NCBI GenBank assembly: GCA_023664625.1
Contig: JAMPFD010000006.1
Coordinates: forward strand, 62,001 to 126,000
Source: Bacillota bacterium
Lineage (GTDB): Bacteria > Bacteroidota > Bacteroidia > Bacteroidales > Bacteroidaceae
Direction: 5' to 3'
Length of the DNA stretch: 64,000 nucleotides
This document shows, in pieces, positions 35,615 through 44,171 of this stretch (positions are counted from its first letter, which is position 1; every line of letters starts with the position of its first letter). Made by a program: the position numbers and the translations under genes. The notes under the pieces were generated by a model that searched no databases, was not told the DNA's origin, and worked only from the letters and a program-made list of their open reading frames with translations.

Positions 35615-36069
35615 TCTGCCCTATATTGCGCTCGAATAGTTGTGTTCTCTCTCAAATGACGGATGATGACGCATCTGTTCTTTGGGAGATATTCCAAGAC
35701 CCTCTATTTCTTAGATTCCTGTCAGAACTTGCGGAAGTATTTAAATCTCCTGATAGTATAAGAACGTTTGTCGAGTCTTTCAATATATATCAAGCTGAAG
35801 ATACAGGATTCCTTTTTGGGGTGCGTCTGCGGTATAAACTTGTAGGTTTTATTGGCATTATGGACATTCCAGAATCTGCGACATTATTCTATGCCATGCA
35901 TCCCGATTATCGTAATATGAGGATTATGAGTGATGCCATAGATACGGTTCTCAGCTATTGGTCACTAAATTTCGCCAATATTCAATTGCATACTGAGGTA
36001 TATAGAGAAAATCAAGCCTCTTTGAATATTCTTCAGCACTACAAAAACATTAAAGTAATCTTGAAATGA
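35611..36069 (+). CDS. GNAT family N-acetyltransferase
   Basis: A 152-residue GNAT-fold protein: LSQMTDDDASVLWEIFQDP at the start, GFIGIMDIPESATLFYAMHPDYRN in the middle (the acetyl-CoA strand, with a weak pyrophosphate loop), and NQASLNILQHY near the end. It follows the SPASM remnant with a 4-nt overlap; GNAT genes accompany some radical SAM peptide-maturation loci, so it may be left over from one. Substrate unknown. Confidence 0.75.
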   Translation: MICPILRSNSCVLSQMTDDDASVLWEIFQDPLFLRFLSELAEVFKSPDSIRTFVESFNIYQAEDTGFLFGVRLRYKLVGFIGIMDIPESATLFYAMHPDYRNMRIMSDAIDTVLSYWSLNFANIQLHTEVYRENQASLNILQHYKNIKVILK

Positions 36070-36070
36070 T

Positions 36071-36337
36071 ATGGATACAACATCTATAGAAGCCCTGATT
36101 AAGTTAATACTGATCATTGCTGCCATCGTGTTGTTTTTACGCTGGGTTTGGAATAAGAGGAATAAAAAAATCAGCAAGCGTTGTCCAAGATGTGGTCGCT
36201 CATGCCATCCCCACCCTACAAACTTGGTAATAAAGGGAACAGGATGTTATCCATACTTTACATACAAATGTAAGAGCTGTGGGACGGAGTTCTCAAATAC
36301 AGATAAAGAAACCGAACTGAAATTTTATGTAGTATAA
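36071..36337 (+). CDS. Small membrane protein with zinc ribbon
   Basis: An 88-residue protein with one N-terminal membrane helix (~9-27) and a cytoplasmic zinc ribbon: CPRCGRSC and CKSCG. No named family. Confidence 0.65.
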   Translation: MDTTSIEALIKLILIIAAIVLFLRWVWNKRNKKISKRCPRCGRSCHPHPTNLVIKGTGCYPYFTYKCKSCGTEFSNTDKETELKFYVV

Positions 36338-36338
36338 T

Positions 36339-36512
36339 ATGGCTCGAAAAACAAATACAGGCATTCCTGGTGTCTCCTTCTCATGGAAACGAGCATTAGG
36401 TATAACCCGGGTAAAAAGGAAAATAGCCAAAGAGACGGGCATTCCTACAAGTAAAGCTGGCATTGAATGCAAGATAGGTCAGTCAATACTTAAAGCCATA
36501 TTTGGCAAATAA
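36339..36512 (+). CDS. Conserved-looking small basic protein
   Basis: A 57-residue protein beginning 1 nt after the previous stop: GIPGVSFSWKRALGITRVK, then KIAKETGIPTSKAGIECKIG. The WKRALGI and TGIPT...G..KIG pattern is that of short basic proteins seen in bacteria and phages, whose function is unknown. Strong coding signs: close packing and a Gly/Lys-rich composition. Confidence 0.6.
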   Translation: MARKTNTGIPGVSFSWKRALGITRVKRKIAKETGIPTSKAGIECKIGQSILKAIFGK

Positions 36513-36576
36513 GACAATATTGCTGATAGTTTTGGTTGATCAGCCCCATCTTCTATAAACAAAACAATATATTGAT

Positions 36577-37005
36577 ATGGGACTTTTTAAATCGATCAAG
36601 CTTTACAATAATGTTTCAACACATGTTGATACAGTTGCAAATGGCTTCATCAATTCGATGGAGTATGACGGTTACGACGTTGAAGGTGTTAAAATGCCCT
36701 CTGGTGAATGGGATATTTTAATAAAGAAAGGGGATTTGCTCCGTGCTGTTGTCGGATTGCAGACGGCAATGAAAGTTGTAATCACTCCAAACACTCCACA
36801 TGCCTATGTTAAAACAGGAGTGGGAATCTTCGGGCAGCAAGCTATTCCTTCATTATTAACTGCCTTTGTATTCCATCCACTTTTGATTCTTCAGGCTTGG
36901 GGTTTGATAAAGCAGTATAAACTTGACGAAATCGTTTCTCGAAGAATCAATCAAGGCTTCAGCAAGGCAACTGGTAGAATTGTTACACCAAAAATTATAG
37001 AATAA
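36577..37005 (+). CDS. Unknown protein with C-terminal hydrophobic region
   Basis: A 142-residue protein. An alpha/beta N-terminal half (YDVEGVKMPSGEWDILIKKGD) is followed by a glycine-containing hydrophobic stretch (~88-115, FGQQAIPSLLTAFVFHPLLI) that could be a membrane helix, then a charged helix. No family recognised. It follows a 64-nt gap, the largest in this part of the island. Confidence 0.65.
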   Translation: MGLFKSIKLYNNVSTHVDTVANGFINSMEYDGYDVEGVKMPSGEWDILIKKGDLLRAVVGLQTAMKVVITPNTPHAYVKTGVGIFGQQAIPSLLTAFVFHPLLILQAWGLIKQYKLDEIVSRRINQGFSKATGRIVTPKIIE

Positions 37006-37007
37006 AT

Positions 37008-37166
37008 ATGGGATTTCTCAATTTTCTCTTTAAGAGCAAGAAAGAACGTGAACAAGATAAGCGTGTAAAGGATGTTCTTAAACGAACAGATGACTTCATT
37101 GATCGTACTGAGCGTATGCTTGATGAGATGAAGCGTGATGATGAGCGTTGGAGAAAGAATCTATAA
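37008..37166 (+). CDS. Small charged helical protein
   Basis: A 52-residue protein starting 2 nt after the previous stop. An amphipathic MGFLNFLF start is followed by a Lys/Arg/Asp/Glu-rich helix (DVLKRTDDFIDRTERMLDEM). Probably a single coiled-coil or membrane-surface helix; no family recognised. Confidence 0.55.
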   Translation: MGFLNFLFKSKKEREQDKRVKDVLKRTDDFIDRTERMLDEMKRDDERWRKNL

Positions 37167-37207
37167 AAGAACGACATAGTATGTAAAACAATTAAAAGGC
37201 AAGACTT

Positions 37208-38074
37208 ATGATTAATGAATGTATAGAAAAAGTACTGAAAGAACATTTTTCATATATCAAGAATAACGGCATTTTTTTCTGTGCTGAAGACAATCGAGAG
37301 AGGTTAGAAGAATCTAGATTTTTTCTAACGGTTGATACACAATCATCGCCTGAAGCTGTCTTTGTTTATGGACGCTTGGCACAATCCTTGGCCGAGCCTC
37401 GTTTGGAATACATCCGTAAACGATGCGATGATGATAGTATTGATACTGATTTAGGATTTATCCAGATTTTGGATGATAGTTTGTTTTGGGGAGTGTCTTT
37501 GAGTAGGACAGCTATACTTTCGCATGATACCCCTTGTGCTCTTCTTACTGAAGTGTTCGACAGTCTTTTGCAGGGATTGGATGAGAAATACCAATGGGCA
37601 AAAGAGAATCTTCTTCAGGAGGATTATGAGTACCTTATGCTTGAATACAACGATAAGGGGTATAACGACCGTTTTTCATTCTTCAATCAGGGGGAAGGAA
37701 TGCTGTTTTGTACTAAGTACAACACTGATGCCGTATATCTGATCAATACTAAAGAAGAAAAGGTAATACCACTTGTTGATGAATTAGGCAATATGGTTGC
37801 ATTTACCAAGGACGATGTTGACGAAAGCGTTATAAGGTTGGACGTGGATTCTGACAATGCAGAGAACCTTATTGCTCACTATCGATTCTTTGTCTATGAC
37901 TTTAAGAATGGTCAAGCAGAAGTAGAATGGACTGTTATGCCTGATGGAAGATATTTTGAGGATGAAGACGGCTTTGGAGCGGAACATTGCAGTGAGTTGA
38001 TTGCCGGGTCGATCATCAACAAAGACGGAAAGCTTCTTAAACCATTTAACCCTCTCCCTCGTTTCTTGAAGTGA
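37208..38074 (+). CDS. Unknown cytoplasmic protein (two-part)
   Basis: A 288-residue acidic protein. Residues ~1-130 have an alpha/beta layout (VDTQSSPEAVFVYGRLAQ, DSLFWGVSLSRTAILSH) that faintly recalls YbjN or CesT-type chaperone folds, but I am not certain. Residues ~160-280 are beta-rich and acidic, ending GSIINKDGKLLKP. No signal peptide, membrane segment or catalytic motif is visible. Confidence 0.6.
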   Translation: MINECIEKVLKEHFSYIKNNGIFFCAEDNRERLEESRFFLTVDTQSSPEAVFVYGRLAQSLAEPRLEYIRKRCDDDSIDTDLGFIQILDDSLFWGVSLSRTAILSHDTPCALLTEVFDSLLQGLDEKYQWAKENLLQEDYEYLMLEYNDKGYNDRFSFFNQGEGMLFCTKYNTDAVYLINTKEEKVIPLVDELGNMVAFTKDDVDESVIRLDVDSDNAENLIAHYRFFVYDFKNGQAEVEWTVMPDGRYFEDEDGFGAEHCSELIAGSIINKDGKLLKPFNPLPRFLK

Positions 38075-38137
38075 TGATAGGTATTTCCATTATGAGCCTC
38101 TATTGATATAATTTGAACCCAATAACACATAAAGAAT

Positions 38138-38476
38138 ATGAAATGTGATAAATGTGGCTACCACGATGTTGTGGCATGGAGCAAGCAACAGGACATGAAC
38201 ATGAAAGAAGGTCTTGCTTACGCTATTGTAGGCACTGTATTCAATGGCTTAGGACATTTCGTTTTAGGAAATTCCAGATACAATAGGTCTGCTGATCTTT
38301 GGAACCAGGAGGTGCTTTATTGTCGCCATTGTGGTGCTTATTTCATGAGGTGTCCAGAGTGTAAGACACTCATTTCTGTTAAGGATATGCCTGAGAACGG
38401 CAAGACCATTGCACGATGTGGCTCTTGTAGAAAGACGGTTTTGTACGCATCCGACTACGATATGAGTGGAGGATAA
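38138..38476 (+). CDS. Multi-CxxC zinc-ribbon protein
   Basis: A 112-residue protein with four CxxC pairs: CDKCG at the start, CRHCG near 69, CPECK near 78 and CGSCR near 98, suggesting two zinc sites. Between the first and second is a glycine-rich, moderately hydrophobic stretch (~28-48). Last gene of the island; terminator at 38537. Confidence 0.7.
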   Translation: MKCDKCGYHDVVAWSKQQDMNMKEGLAYAIVGTVFNGLGHFVLGNSRYNRSADLWNQEVLYCRHCGAYFMRCPECKTLISVKDMPENGKTIARCGSCRKTVLYASDYDMSGG

Positions 38477-38536
38477 ATAAAGAAAAAATGAGCAATTGAA
38501 AATTTCTTGCTCATCGTGATAGTTCAAAAAATCAGT

Positions 38537-38579
38537 TTGGCTCTATAGAATTGTTAACAGTTCTACAGAGCCAATTTTT
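38537..38579 (+). terminator. Strong intrinsic terminator closing the island
   Basis: TTGGCTCT-a-TAGAA (38537-38550) pairs with TTCTA-c-AGAGCCAA (38561-38574), followed by TTTTT. It lies 60 nt after the last island gene. Confidence 0.85.
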
Positions 38580-38597
38580 ATTAACTATATACCAACA

Positions 38598-38936
38598 ATG
38601 ATTATGGCATCAAAATCAATTATCAATTACGACATTCTCTGGAATGAGATTGGAACATGAGGCCAAGAAAGGTAGGACGGTGCAAGTGCAAGACCAGTGT
38701 TGCTTTTTTACTACGTGATGATAAGCAAGGGCACCCCTCGTTCTGAGAAGCTGCTGTTGGCTTCCTCTATTGCTTATGTGGTACGTCCGTTTGCCAATTA
38801 TTGACTGGATTGGCGAAATCGTCTCTCTGACAGTGGCATATCAGAAGTTTTGCAAGTACCTCACTCAGGAAATGAAGCAGAAGACTGACGATATGCTTGA
38901 CAAGTGGTTTCCAAACCAAATAATTCCCCATACGTA
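38598..38936 (+). pseudogene. Broken DUF1232 (YkvA-like) gene
   Basis: The plus strand holds pieces of a YkvA-type protein in shifting frames: an ATG start with MIMASKSIINYDILWNEIG then TGA, then TPRSEKLLLASSIAYVV and, in another frame, IDWIGEIVSLTVAYQKFCK and QKTDDMLDKWF, ending TAG 38934-38936. This is the DUF1232 order (alanine/leucine helix, proline-Asp loop, helix, DKWF end). At least two frameshifts and one stop make it dead. Confidence 0.65.
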
Positions 38937-38999
38937 GAGGTCTAATTGAACATCTCATTCGTAAAGAACTTACACTAAGACAACATTGATATGAAAACT

Positions 39000-39885
39000 T
39001 CAATATCATCTGAAAAGAAATGGCTACAGCATTGAGATTCTCGTAGTTGTCGGGGTCTTTGAAAGACTTGGCAACTGCGCAGCTCTGAGCCTTCCTCATT
39101 GCCTTGGCCTGTGCAGCCTCCAATGTACCGTCGTTGCAGCAGAAGCCTTCGCCGTCGGCATAGTTGTTATTGTCCGTGCCGTTGTATGGTACGTCAAAGA
39201 ACCGGTAGTGGTCCTTGATAACCTGTTGCTGTGCGGTGTACTTGGATTTGTAGTCAACCGAGAGTCCGTCAGTCTCGCTACCTGCATACTCTATGCGGCG
39301 CGGGTCTGAACCGTAGGAGGCAAAATCACCAACCTTCGATACGATTCGCTGAGAACCAGCATATATATGCTTGGTATAGCGGCCACCCTGATTGGAGACA
39401 AGGTAAGGACTCACATAAAGCGAGAACTTAGCGATGTTGGTAGAACCTCCGGAGAATACACCGTTGACATAGACCTGATCGCTCTCTCCTGATGTCTTAA
39501 CTGTGCGCTCACCATCGGCGTCATACCAGTAGTTGGACACGAAGCCGTTGTCGTCCACTGAAAGCAGACGGTTCTCCTCGTCCCAAATGAGTTTGCGCTC
39601 ACCAATGCTGTTTTCACGGTGCTCGTCACTCATTACACGATTCGTGTTAACGTAAATGAGATTGCCGTTCTTGTCGTACTGATAAGCATGACCGTTCTCA
39701 ATTTGCTGACCTTCCGGAGTCTCCTCTGTGCGGTAATTAACATCCTTTACACTTTCAAGCTGGAATTTCTTGCCTTCTCCTAAACTGTATGTATATGAGA
39801 GGTCATAGCCTACATTGAGAGTACCGTTGATATGGTTATATTTAACTATCTCATGAATTGACAGGGGTAATTTAATTACGTAAAC
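39000..39885 (-). pseudogene. RHS-repeat protein fragment
   Basis: An open minus-strand frame from just inside TAG 39886-39888 reads as RHS/YD repeats: YQYDKNGNLIYVNTN, ERKLIWDEENRLLSVDDNG, SNYWYDADGERTVK, YVSPYLVSNQGGRYTKHIYAG and KDHYRFFDVPYNG. It then runs near 39005 into antisense of the DUF1232 debris and carries on as non-homologous sequence. Both the long N-terminal part and the C-terminal toxin end normal for RHS proteins are missing. A leftover piece of a polymorphic-toxin-type gene. Confidence 0.75.
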
Positions 39886-39984
39886 CTAAACTCAAATTGT
39901 TTTTTATAATCTGCAATGATGAAGTTATTCCAAATGGAGGGTATTTGTAAAATCGAAAATCTTTAATTATCTTAGGTTTAAATA

Positions 39985-40449
39985 TTATTTCTTGCTGATA
40001 TATTCAAGTATTTGTTCAGCATGAATTTTGGTCTTAATCTCTTTCGGAGTGAATATTTTTTCAATAATGCCTTCCTCGTTTACAAGATATGTTGTACGCA
40101 GAGTGCCAATAGTACGTCTGCCGCATGCCACCTTTTCACCCCAACAACCGAGAGATTGCAACAGGGATGTCTCTGTGTCTGCTATCAAAGGGAAGTCAAG
40201 TCCTTGAGCTTCTGCGAATTTCTTTTGCAATGCTTCCTTGTCCTTGCTTACGCCGATAATGGCATATCCCGCAGCTTCCAATTCTGCTTTGTGAGCTTGC
40301 AGGGAGCACGCTTCTGCTGTACATCCGCTCGTATTGGCTTTTGGATAGCTGTAGAGGACTATCTTACGTCCGCGATAATCACTGCTCTTAATTTCGTTCC
40401 CGTTCTGATCTTTTCCGAGTACTTCTGGAATTTTGTCACCTACATTCAT
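39985..40449 (-). CDS. bcp: Thioredoxin-dependent thiol peroxidase (BCP peroxiredoxin)
   Basis: A 154-residue atypical 2-Cys peroxiredoxin. The peroxidatic site is YPKANTSGCTAEAC with both cysteines present five residues apart, as in BCP. It reduces hydroperoxides with electrons from thioredoxin. No signal peptide. The promoter-proximal region contains the second 22-bp-period palindrome array (40552-40632). Confidence 0.94.
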   Translation of the reverse strand: MNVGDKIPEVLGKDQNGNEIKSSDYRGRKIVLYSYPKANTSGCTAEACSLQAHKAELEAAGYAIIGVSKDKEALQKKFAEAQGLDFPLIADTETSLLQSLGCWGEKVACGRRTIGTLRTTYLVNEEGIIEKIFTPKEIKTKIHAEQILEYISKK

Positions 40450-40493
40450 AGTATTCTGAATTTAATTATGTATGTTGTTCTTTATATAATAAG

Positions 40494-40501
40494 CAAATGT
40501 A
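40494..40501 (-). promoter_or_regulatory. Promoter -7 box for bcp
   Basis: Minus strand TACATTTG then C, matching TAnnTTTG, 45 nt upstream of the bcp start. The palindrome array begins 51 nt further upstream. Confidence 0.5.
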
Positions 40502-40551
40502 CAAGCTTTTATTTATCAGGCAGTTGCCTGTTTCCCTTTTCCGCCGTTCAC

Positions 40552-40632
40552 AAAAGGTAACCTTTGATGTTGTAAAAGGTAACCTTTTGTATGGCAAAAC
40601 GTTACGATTTATATGGCGAATCGTTACGGTTT
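40552..40632. repeat. Second array of four palindromic 15-mers at exact 22-bp period
   Basis: Units start at 40552, 40574, 40596 and 40618: AAAAGGTAACCTTTG, AAAAGGTAACCTTTT, AAAACGTTACGATTT and GAATCGTTACGGTTT. The second is a perfect palindrome around its central A. Spacers (e.g. GTATGGC, ATATGGC) are themselves similar. Unlike the first array (11737-11817), it is in the upstream region of bcp. Confidence 0.8.
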
Positions 40633-40711
40633 GTTTTGTGGGTAAATAATCATCTCCGCTACAGATAGTGCCAGTGTTGCGGATATGTGTACAACTATTG
40701 TGGAATGTACC

Positions 40712-41086
40712 TTATTTGTAGAAAGATACATACTCATTAAACTCCGGCTCGTCGTATCTTGTACTTACCCCTACCCCAATGGCAACAAGTCGTTTTGCCG
40801 GAATATTGTGCTTTTCTTCAAGATATTTCTTGACATTTGCTGCTCTTTCCTCACATATTGCATTGACACGGGCAGCAGGTGTTTCCATACTGGTATATCC
40901 TCCAATGATAAGGCTCTTATCAGGATTGTTAATCATGTACTCTGCAATGTTGGCGATGATAAGTTCCTGGGATTCACTGATATTTACAGAATCTTTCTGA
41001 AAACGTACTGTTTTGTTCAGTGGAGTCTGTGCACCAGCCGTAAATATCATCATCGCGGCTATAAATGTCATTACTGTCTTCTTCAT
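40712..41086 (-). CDS. Small secreted OmpA-domain protein
   Basis: A 124-residue protein: signal peptide (MKKTVMTFIAAMMIFTAGAQ) followed directly by a single OmpA-like domain, FQKDSVNISESQELIIANIAE, IIGGYTS, and ERAANVKKYLEEKHNIP with KRLVAIGVG. It lacks the usual long barrel or lipobox, so it would be a free periplasmic peptidoglycan-binding protein. It is between bcp and the DUF5715 gene with a promoter box of its own at 41122. Confidence 0.8.
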   Translation of the reverse strand: MKKTVMTFIAAMMIFTAGAQTPLNKTVRFQKDSVNISESQELIIANIAEYMINNPDKSLIIGGYTSMETPAARVNAICEERAANVKKYLEEKHNIPAKRLVAIGVGVSTRYDEPEFNEYVSFYK

Positions 41087-41121
41087 TTTCCTTTATTGTT
41101 TTATATTTTCATTTCCTGCTG

Positions 41122-41129
41122 CAAAGATA
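41122..41129 (-). promoter_or_regulatory. Promoter -7 box for OmpA-domain gene
   Basis: Minus strand TATCTTTG then C, 36 nt upstream of the start codon; matches TAnnTTTG. Confidence 0.5.
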
Positions 41130-41279
41130 CTGATTTTTGGGGTTTTTGAAAATTTTTCATCCATAATACACAATATTTACAGAACATTAAAGAAAATTGG
41201 AACCATTTGTCCCCGTTTTGTTACTGGTGCCATAGGAGTATTTTCTTTGAGAATTACGGTGCATGGATTACAGTAGAGC

Positions 41280-42110
41280 TCATCTTACGGTGATATGGAA
41301 ACATCCCTGTTTTACTTCGTATTTTATATAGCATCTCCCGGACTCCCGGAAATCCCGCAACACTTCTGACAGAACCCATTTCAATGTGTCGTTCTGAACT
41401 TCGCGCCGAGTACCCTGCCGAGGATCGTATACTGTCTTGTAACGGTTCTGGGCTATATCGAAAGTCGTACCGTAAAGATGGCAGGAATTATCTGTCGCGT
41501 TGCCGTTTCGCTTCTGTAGCTTTAACACGTCTTCGTGAGTACGCAGCACACTGGTGACAAGTATCTTGTGGAATGGTATTCCTTTGATGTATAATGAATC
41601 GAAATATGCTCTGCCTATATCATTCAGGAGAACAGAAGCACGCGGTACAAGATACGGAATACTGTTCTTCAGGTTTTCGACATAGAAAAAGGGGTTGGCA
41701 CCTATATATACAAGTTCGGACATTCTTTTTTCAGCATCACGGCGGTTGGCGACGGGTTTTACTCCCCAAGTTTTTGCTGCTGACAAATGGACAGCCTGAC
41801 TGTCAGGAAAGCATTCCTTGAATCTCGGAACAGAATATATGCGGTGAGGAATGAAATCTTCATCCTTTGTGGGAACCTTGGGCGAAACCTCATAATTATG
41901 CGGCAAAGGCATCGTATTGCCAACGATGTCACGAGTCGTTATTGTATCTGTCGTTATTGTAGAAATTTCGCTCTCGGCTGCGGGCAATGAGTTACGATTG
42001 GCGCGCTCGCTCTTTGTCATAGCCAACTCAGGACAGGCACACCTCAGTAATGCAAGTGCAACAACCACAATTCCAAAGATCTGCAAATATATGGATTTTG
42101 ATACTTTCAT
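41280..42110 (-). CDS. DUF5715 family protein
   Basis: A 276-residue protein with an N-terminal membrane anchor or signal peptide (~6-27, ending in a cysteine region RCACPEL). The C-terminal half matches DUF5715 of Bacteroidetes, with a LAS/M15-like metallopeptidase pattern: SVLRTHEDV near 190, HLYGTTFDI near 210 (HxxGxxxD) and a final CFHITVR. It probably acts on peptidoglycan or a surface peptide. Divergent from phoH. Confidence 0.8.
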   Translation of the reverse strand: MKVSKSIYLQIFGIVVVALALLRCACPELAMTKSERANRNSLPAAESEISTITTDTITTRDIVGNTMPLPHNYEVSPKVPTKDEDFIPHRIYSVPRFKECFPDSQAVHLSAAKTWGVKPVANRRDAEKRMSELVYIGANPFFYVENLKNSIPYLVPRASVLLNDIGRAYFDSLYIKGIPFHKILVTSVLRTHEDVLKLQKRNGNATDNSCHLYGTTFDIAQNRYKTVYDPRQGTRREVQNDTLKWVLSEVLRDFRESGRCYIKYEVKQGCFHITVR

Positions 42111-42135
42111 TCTTAAAGTTTATTTATTCGGTGCA

Positions 42136-42143
42136 CAAAGTTA
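42136..42143 (-). promoter_or_regulatory. Promoter -7 box for DUF5715 gene
   Basis: Minus strand TAACTTTG, 26 nt upstream of the start codon, back to back with the phoH promoter. Confidence 0.5.
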
Positions 42144-42153
42144 AGGAAAAAGA

Positions 42154-42183
42154 TTGAAAATTGTAAACTTTTTTGTACCTTTG
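42154..42183 (+). promoter_or_regulatory. Promoter of phoH
   Basis: TTG at 42154-42156 (-33) and TACCTTTG at 42176-42183 (-7) with exactly 19 nt between, the standard Bacteroidetes layout. Confidence 0.65.
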
Positions 42184-42210
42184 CAGAGGATTTTTAAGAT
42201 TTAATAAAGG

Positions 42211-43158
42211 TTGATAGAGAAACATATCATAATAGAGGATGTTGATCCTGTTATGTTTTACGGGGTAGGCAATGTCCATTTGCAGATGCTGAAGTCCCTG
42301 TTTCCCAAGTTGCGCATCAATGCGCGCGGGGATGTCATCCGTGTGCTTGGTGACGAGGAGGAGATCTGTCAGTTTGAGGAGAATATGGAGACAATGCGTA
42401 AGCATCTTATAAAATTCAATTCTATCAACGATGAGGATATTTTAGATATTGTCAAAGGGAAGCAGACGAAAGCTGATTCTGTGAAAGGTGTAGTCTGTTA
42501 CAGCATATCCGGGCGTCCGATAAAAAGCCGTTCTTCGAATCAGCAGAAACTTATCGATGCTTTTGACAAAGACGATATGACTTTTGCCGTTGGTCCGGCA
42601 GGAACAGGCAAGACATATCTGTCAATAGCCCTCGCCGTCAAGGCTTTGAAGGAGAAGCAGGTGAAACGCTTGATTCTCTCACGTCCTGCAGTGGAGGCCG
42701 GCGAGAAGCTGGGATTCCTGCCTGGGGATATGAAAGATAAGATAGATCCATATTTGCAGCCGCTGTATGACGCTCTTGAGGATATGATACCTGCCGTAAA
42801 ATTACAGGATATGATGGAGAAGCATATCATACAGATCGCTCCGCTTGCTTTTATGAGAGGCAGAACGCTTAACGATGCGGTTGTGATTCTTGACGAGGCT
42901 CAGAACACAACAACTGCACAGATGAAAATGTTCCTTACCCGTATGGGATGGAATACAAAGATGATTATTACAGGAGACCTGACACAGATAGATTTGCCGA
43001 GAAACACACGCTCCGGTCTCGGGGAATCTCTGAAAATTCTTCAAGGGGTTGAGGGTATTTCAATAATAAATCTTGACCAGGGTGATATAGTGCGCCATAA
43101 ACTCGTTACAAGAATAGTAAACGCATTTAATAAATATGACAATGAAAGCATTGACTAA
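42211..43158 (+). CDS. phoH: PhoH family ATPase
   Basis: A 315-residue P-loop ATPase of the PhoH/YbeZ family, linked to RNA and ribosome metabolism. An N-terminal KH-like part (~1-90) precedes the Walker A GPAGTGKT near 132 and Walker [11 protein letters not shown] near 228, with a [16 protein letters not shown] sensor region. The start is TTG at 42211, with AAAGG just before it; no ATG in a suitable position keeps the whole N-terminal domain. The end overlaps purC by up to 23 nt. Confidence 0.92.
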   Translation: MIEKHIIIEDVDPVMFYGVGNVHLQMLKSLFPKLRINARGDVIRVLGDEEEICQFEENMETMRKHLIKFNSINDEDILDIVKGKQTKADSVKGVVCYSISGRPIKSRSSNQQKLIDAFDKDDMTFAVGPAGTGKTYLSIALAVKALKEKQVKRLILSRPAVEAGEKLGFLPGDMKDKIDPYLQPLYDALEDMIPAVKLQDMMEKHIIQIAPLAFMRGRTLNDAVVILDEAQNTTTAQMKMFLTRMGWNTKMIITGDLTQIDLPRNTRSGLGESLKILQGVEGISIINLDQGDIVRHKLVTRIVNAFNKYDNESID

Positions 43159-44095
43159 GACAGATTTCCAGTTTGCTGGACAGAAAAGTGTGTATCACGG
43201 AAAAGTGCGCGATGTGTACAACATCGACGATGATCTGATGGTAATGGTTGCTACAGACCGTATTTCGGCCTTTGATGTCATACTGCCGAAGGGGATTCCT
43301 TTCAAAGGACAGGTGCTGAACCAAATTGCTGCGAAATTCCTTGATGCAACGAGTGACATCTGCCCTAACTGGAAACTTGCCACACCTGATCCACAGGTCA
43401 CTGTGGGGTTGAAATGTGAAGGTTTCCGTGTGGAGATGATTATCCGTGGAATACTTACCGGTTCCGCATGGCGTGACTATCAGAAAGGATGCCGTGAGAT
43501 TTGTGGTGTCAGACTTCCTGAGGGAATGCGTGAGAATGAGCGTTTCCCGGAACCTATCATAACTCCTACGACTAAGGCAGATGAAGGACATGACCTGAAT
43601 ATATCAAAGGAAGAAATAATCGCTCAGGGAATTGTTTCTGCAGAGGATTATTCCATAATGGAGGATTATACACGCAAGCTGTTTGCACGCGGTCAGGAAA
43701 TTGCAGCAAGACAGGGCCTGATACTTGTTGATACTAAATATGAGTTCGGAAAGCGTGACGGCAAGGTTTATCTTATTGATGAAATTCACACCCCGGACTC
43801 ATCGCGATATTTCTATGCAGAAGGCTATGAGGAGAAGTTTGAAAAAGGTGAGCCGCAGAAGCAGCTGTCAAAGGAGTTTGTGCGTCAGTGGCTCATTGAA
43901 CATGATTTTATGAACGAACCGGGACAGACCATGCCGGAAATCACTGATGATTATGCGGAAAGCGTATCCGAACGCTATATTGAACTATATGAGGGTATTA
44001 CAGGAGAGAGGTTCGACAAGGCGCAGGATATCTGTGATATCAATGCGCGTATAGAAAAGAATGTCTCTGAATATCTTGCGTCACGTAAGGCTTAG
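43136..44095 (+). CDS. purC: Phosphoribosylaminoimidazole-succinocarboxamide synthase
   Basis: A 319-residue SAICAR synthase of purine synthesis, joining CAIR and aspartate using ATP. Landmarks: [11 protein letters not shown] near 22, [20 protein letters not shown] near 40, and DTKYEFG plus [12 protein letters not shown] near 200-225, the longer ~310-residue class. The in-frame ATG at 43142 is an equally possible start. Overlaps the phoH end, so translationally coupled. Confidence 0.94.
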   Translation: MTMKALTKTDFQFAGQKSVYHGKVRDVYNIDDDLMVMVATDRISAFDVILPKGIPFKGQVLNQIAAKFLDATSDICPNWKLATPDPQVTVGLKCEGFRVEMIIRGILTGSAWRDYQKGCREICGVRLPEGMRENERFPEPIITPTTKADEGHDLNISKEEIIAQGIVSAEDYSIMEDYTRKLFARGQEIAARQGLILVDTKYEFGKRDGKVYLIDEIHTPDSSRYFYAEGYEEKFEKGEPQKQLSKEFVRQWLIEHDFMNEPGQTMPEITDDYAESVSERYIELYEGITGERFDKAQDICDINARIEKNVSEYLASRKA

Positions 44096-44171
44096 AAGAC
44101 CGTGATAAATACATATAAGATGCACCAATGAAACGTGTGCTTTAGGAATATTTTTAATCCCTCCCCCTCCG

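Noticed and set aside
38767..39633. Full 288-residue RHS protein
   Set aside because: Only the part above about 39005 is RHS-like; the rest is antisense of the DUF1232 debris.
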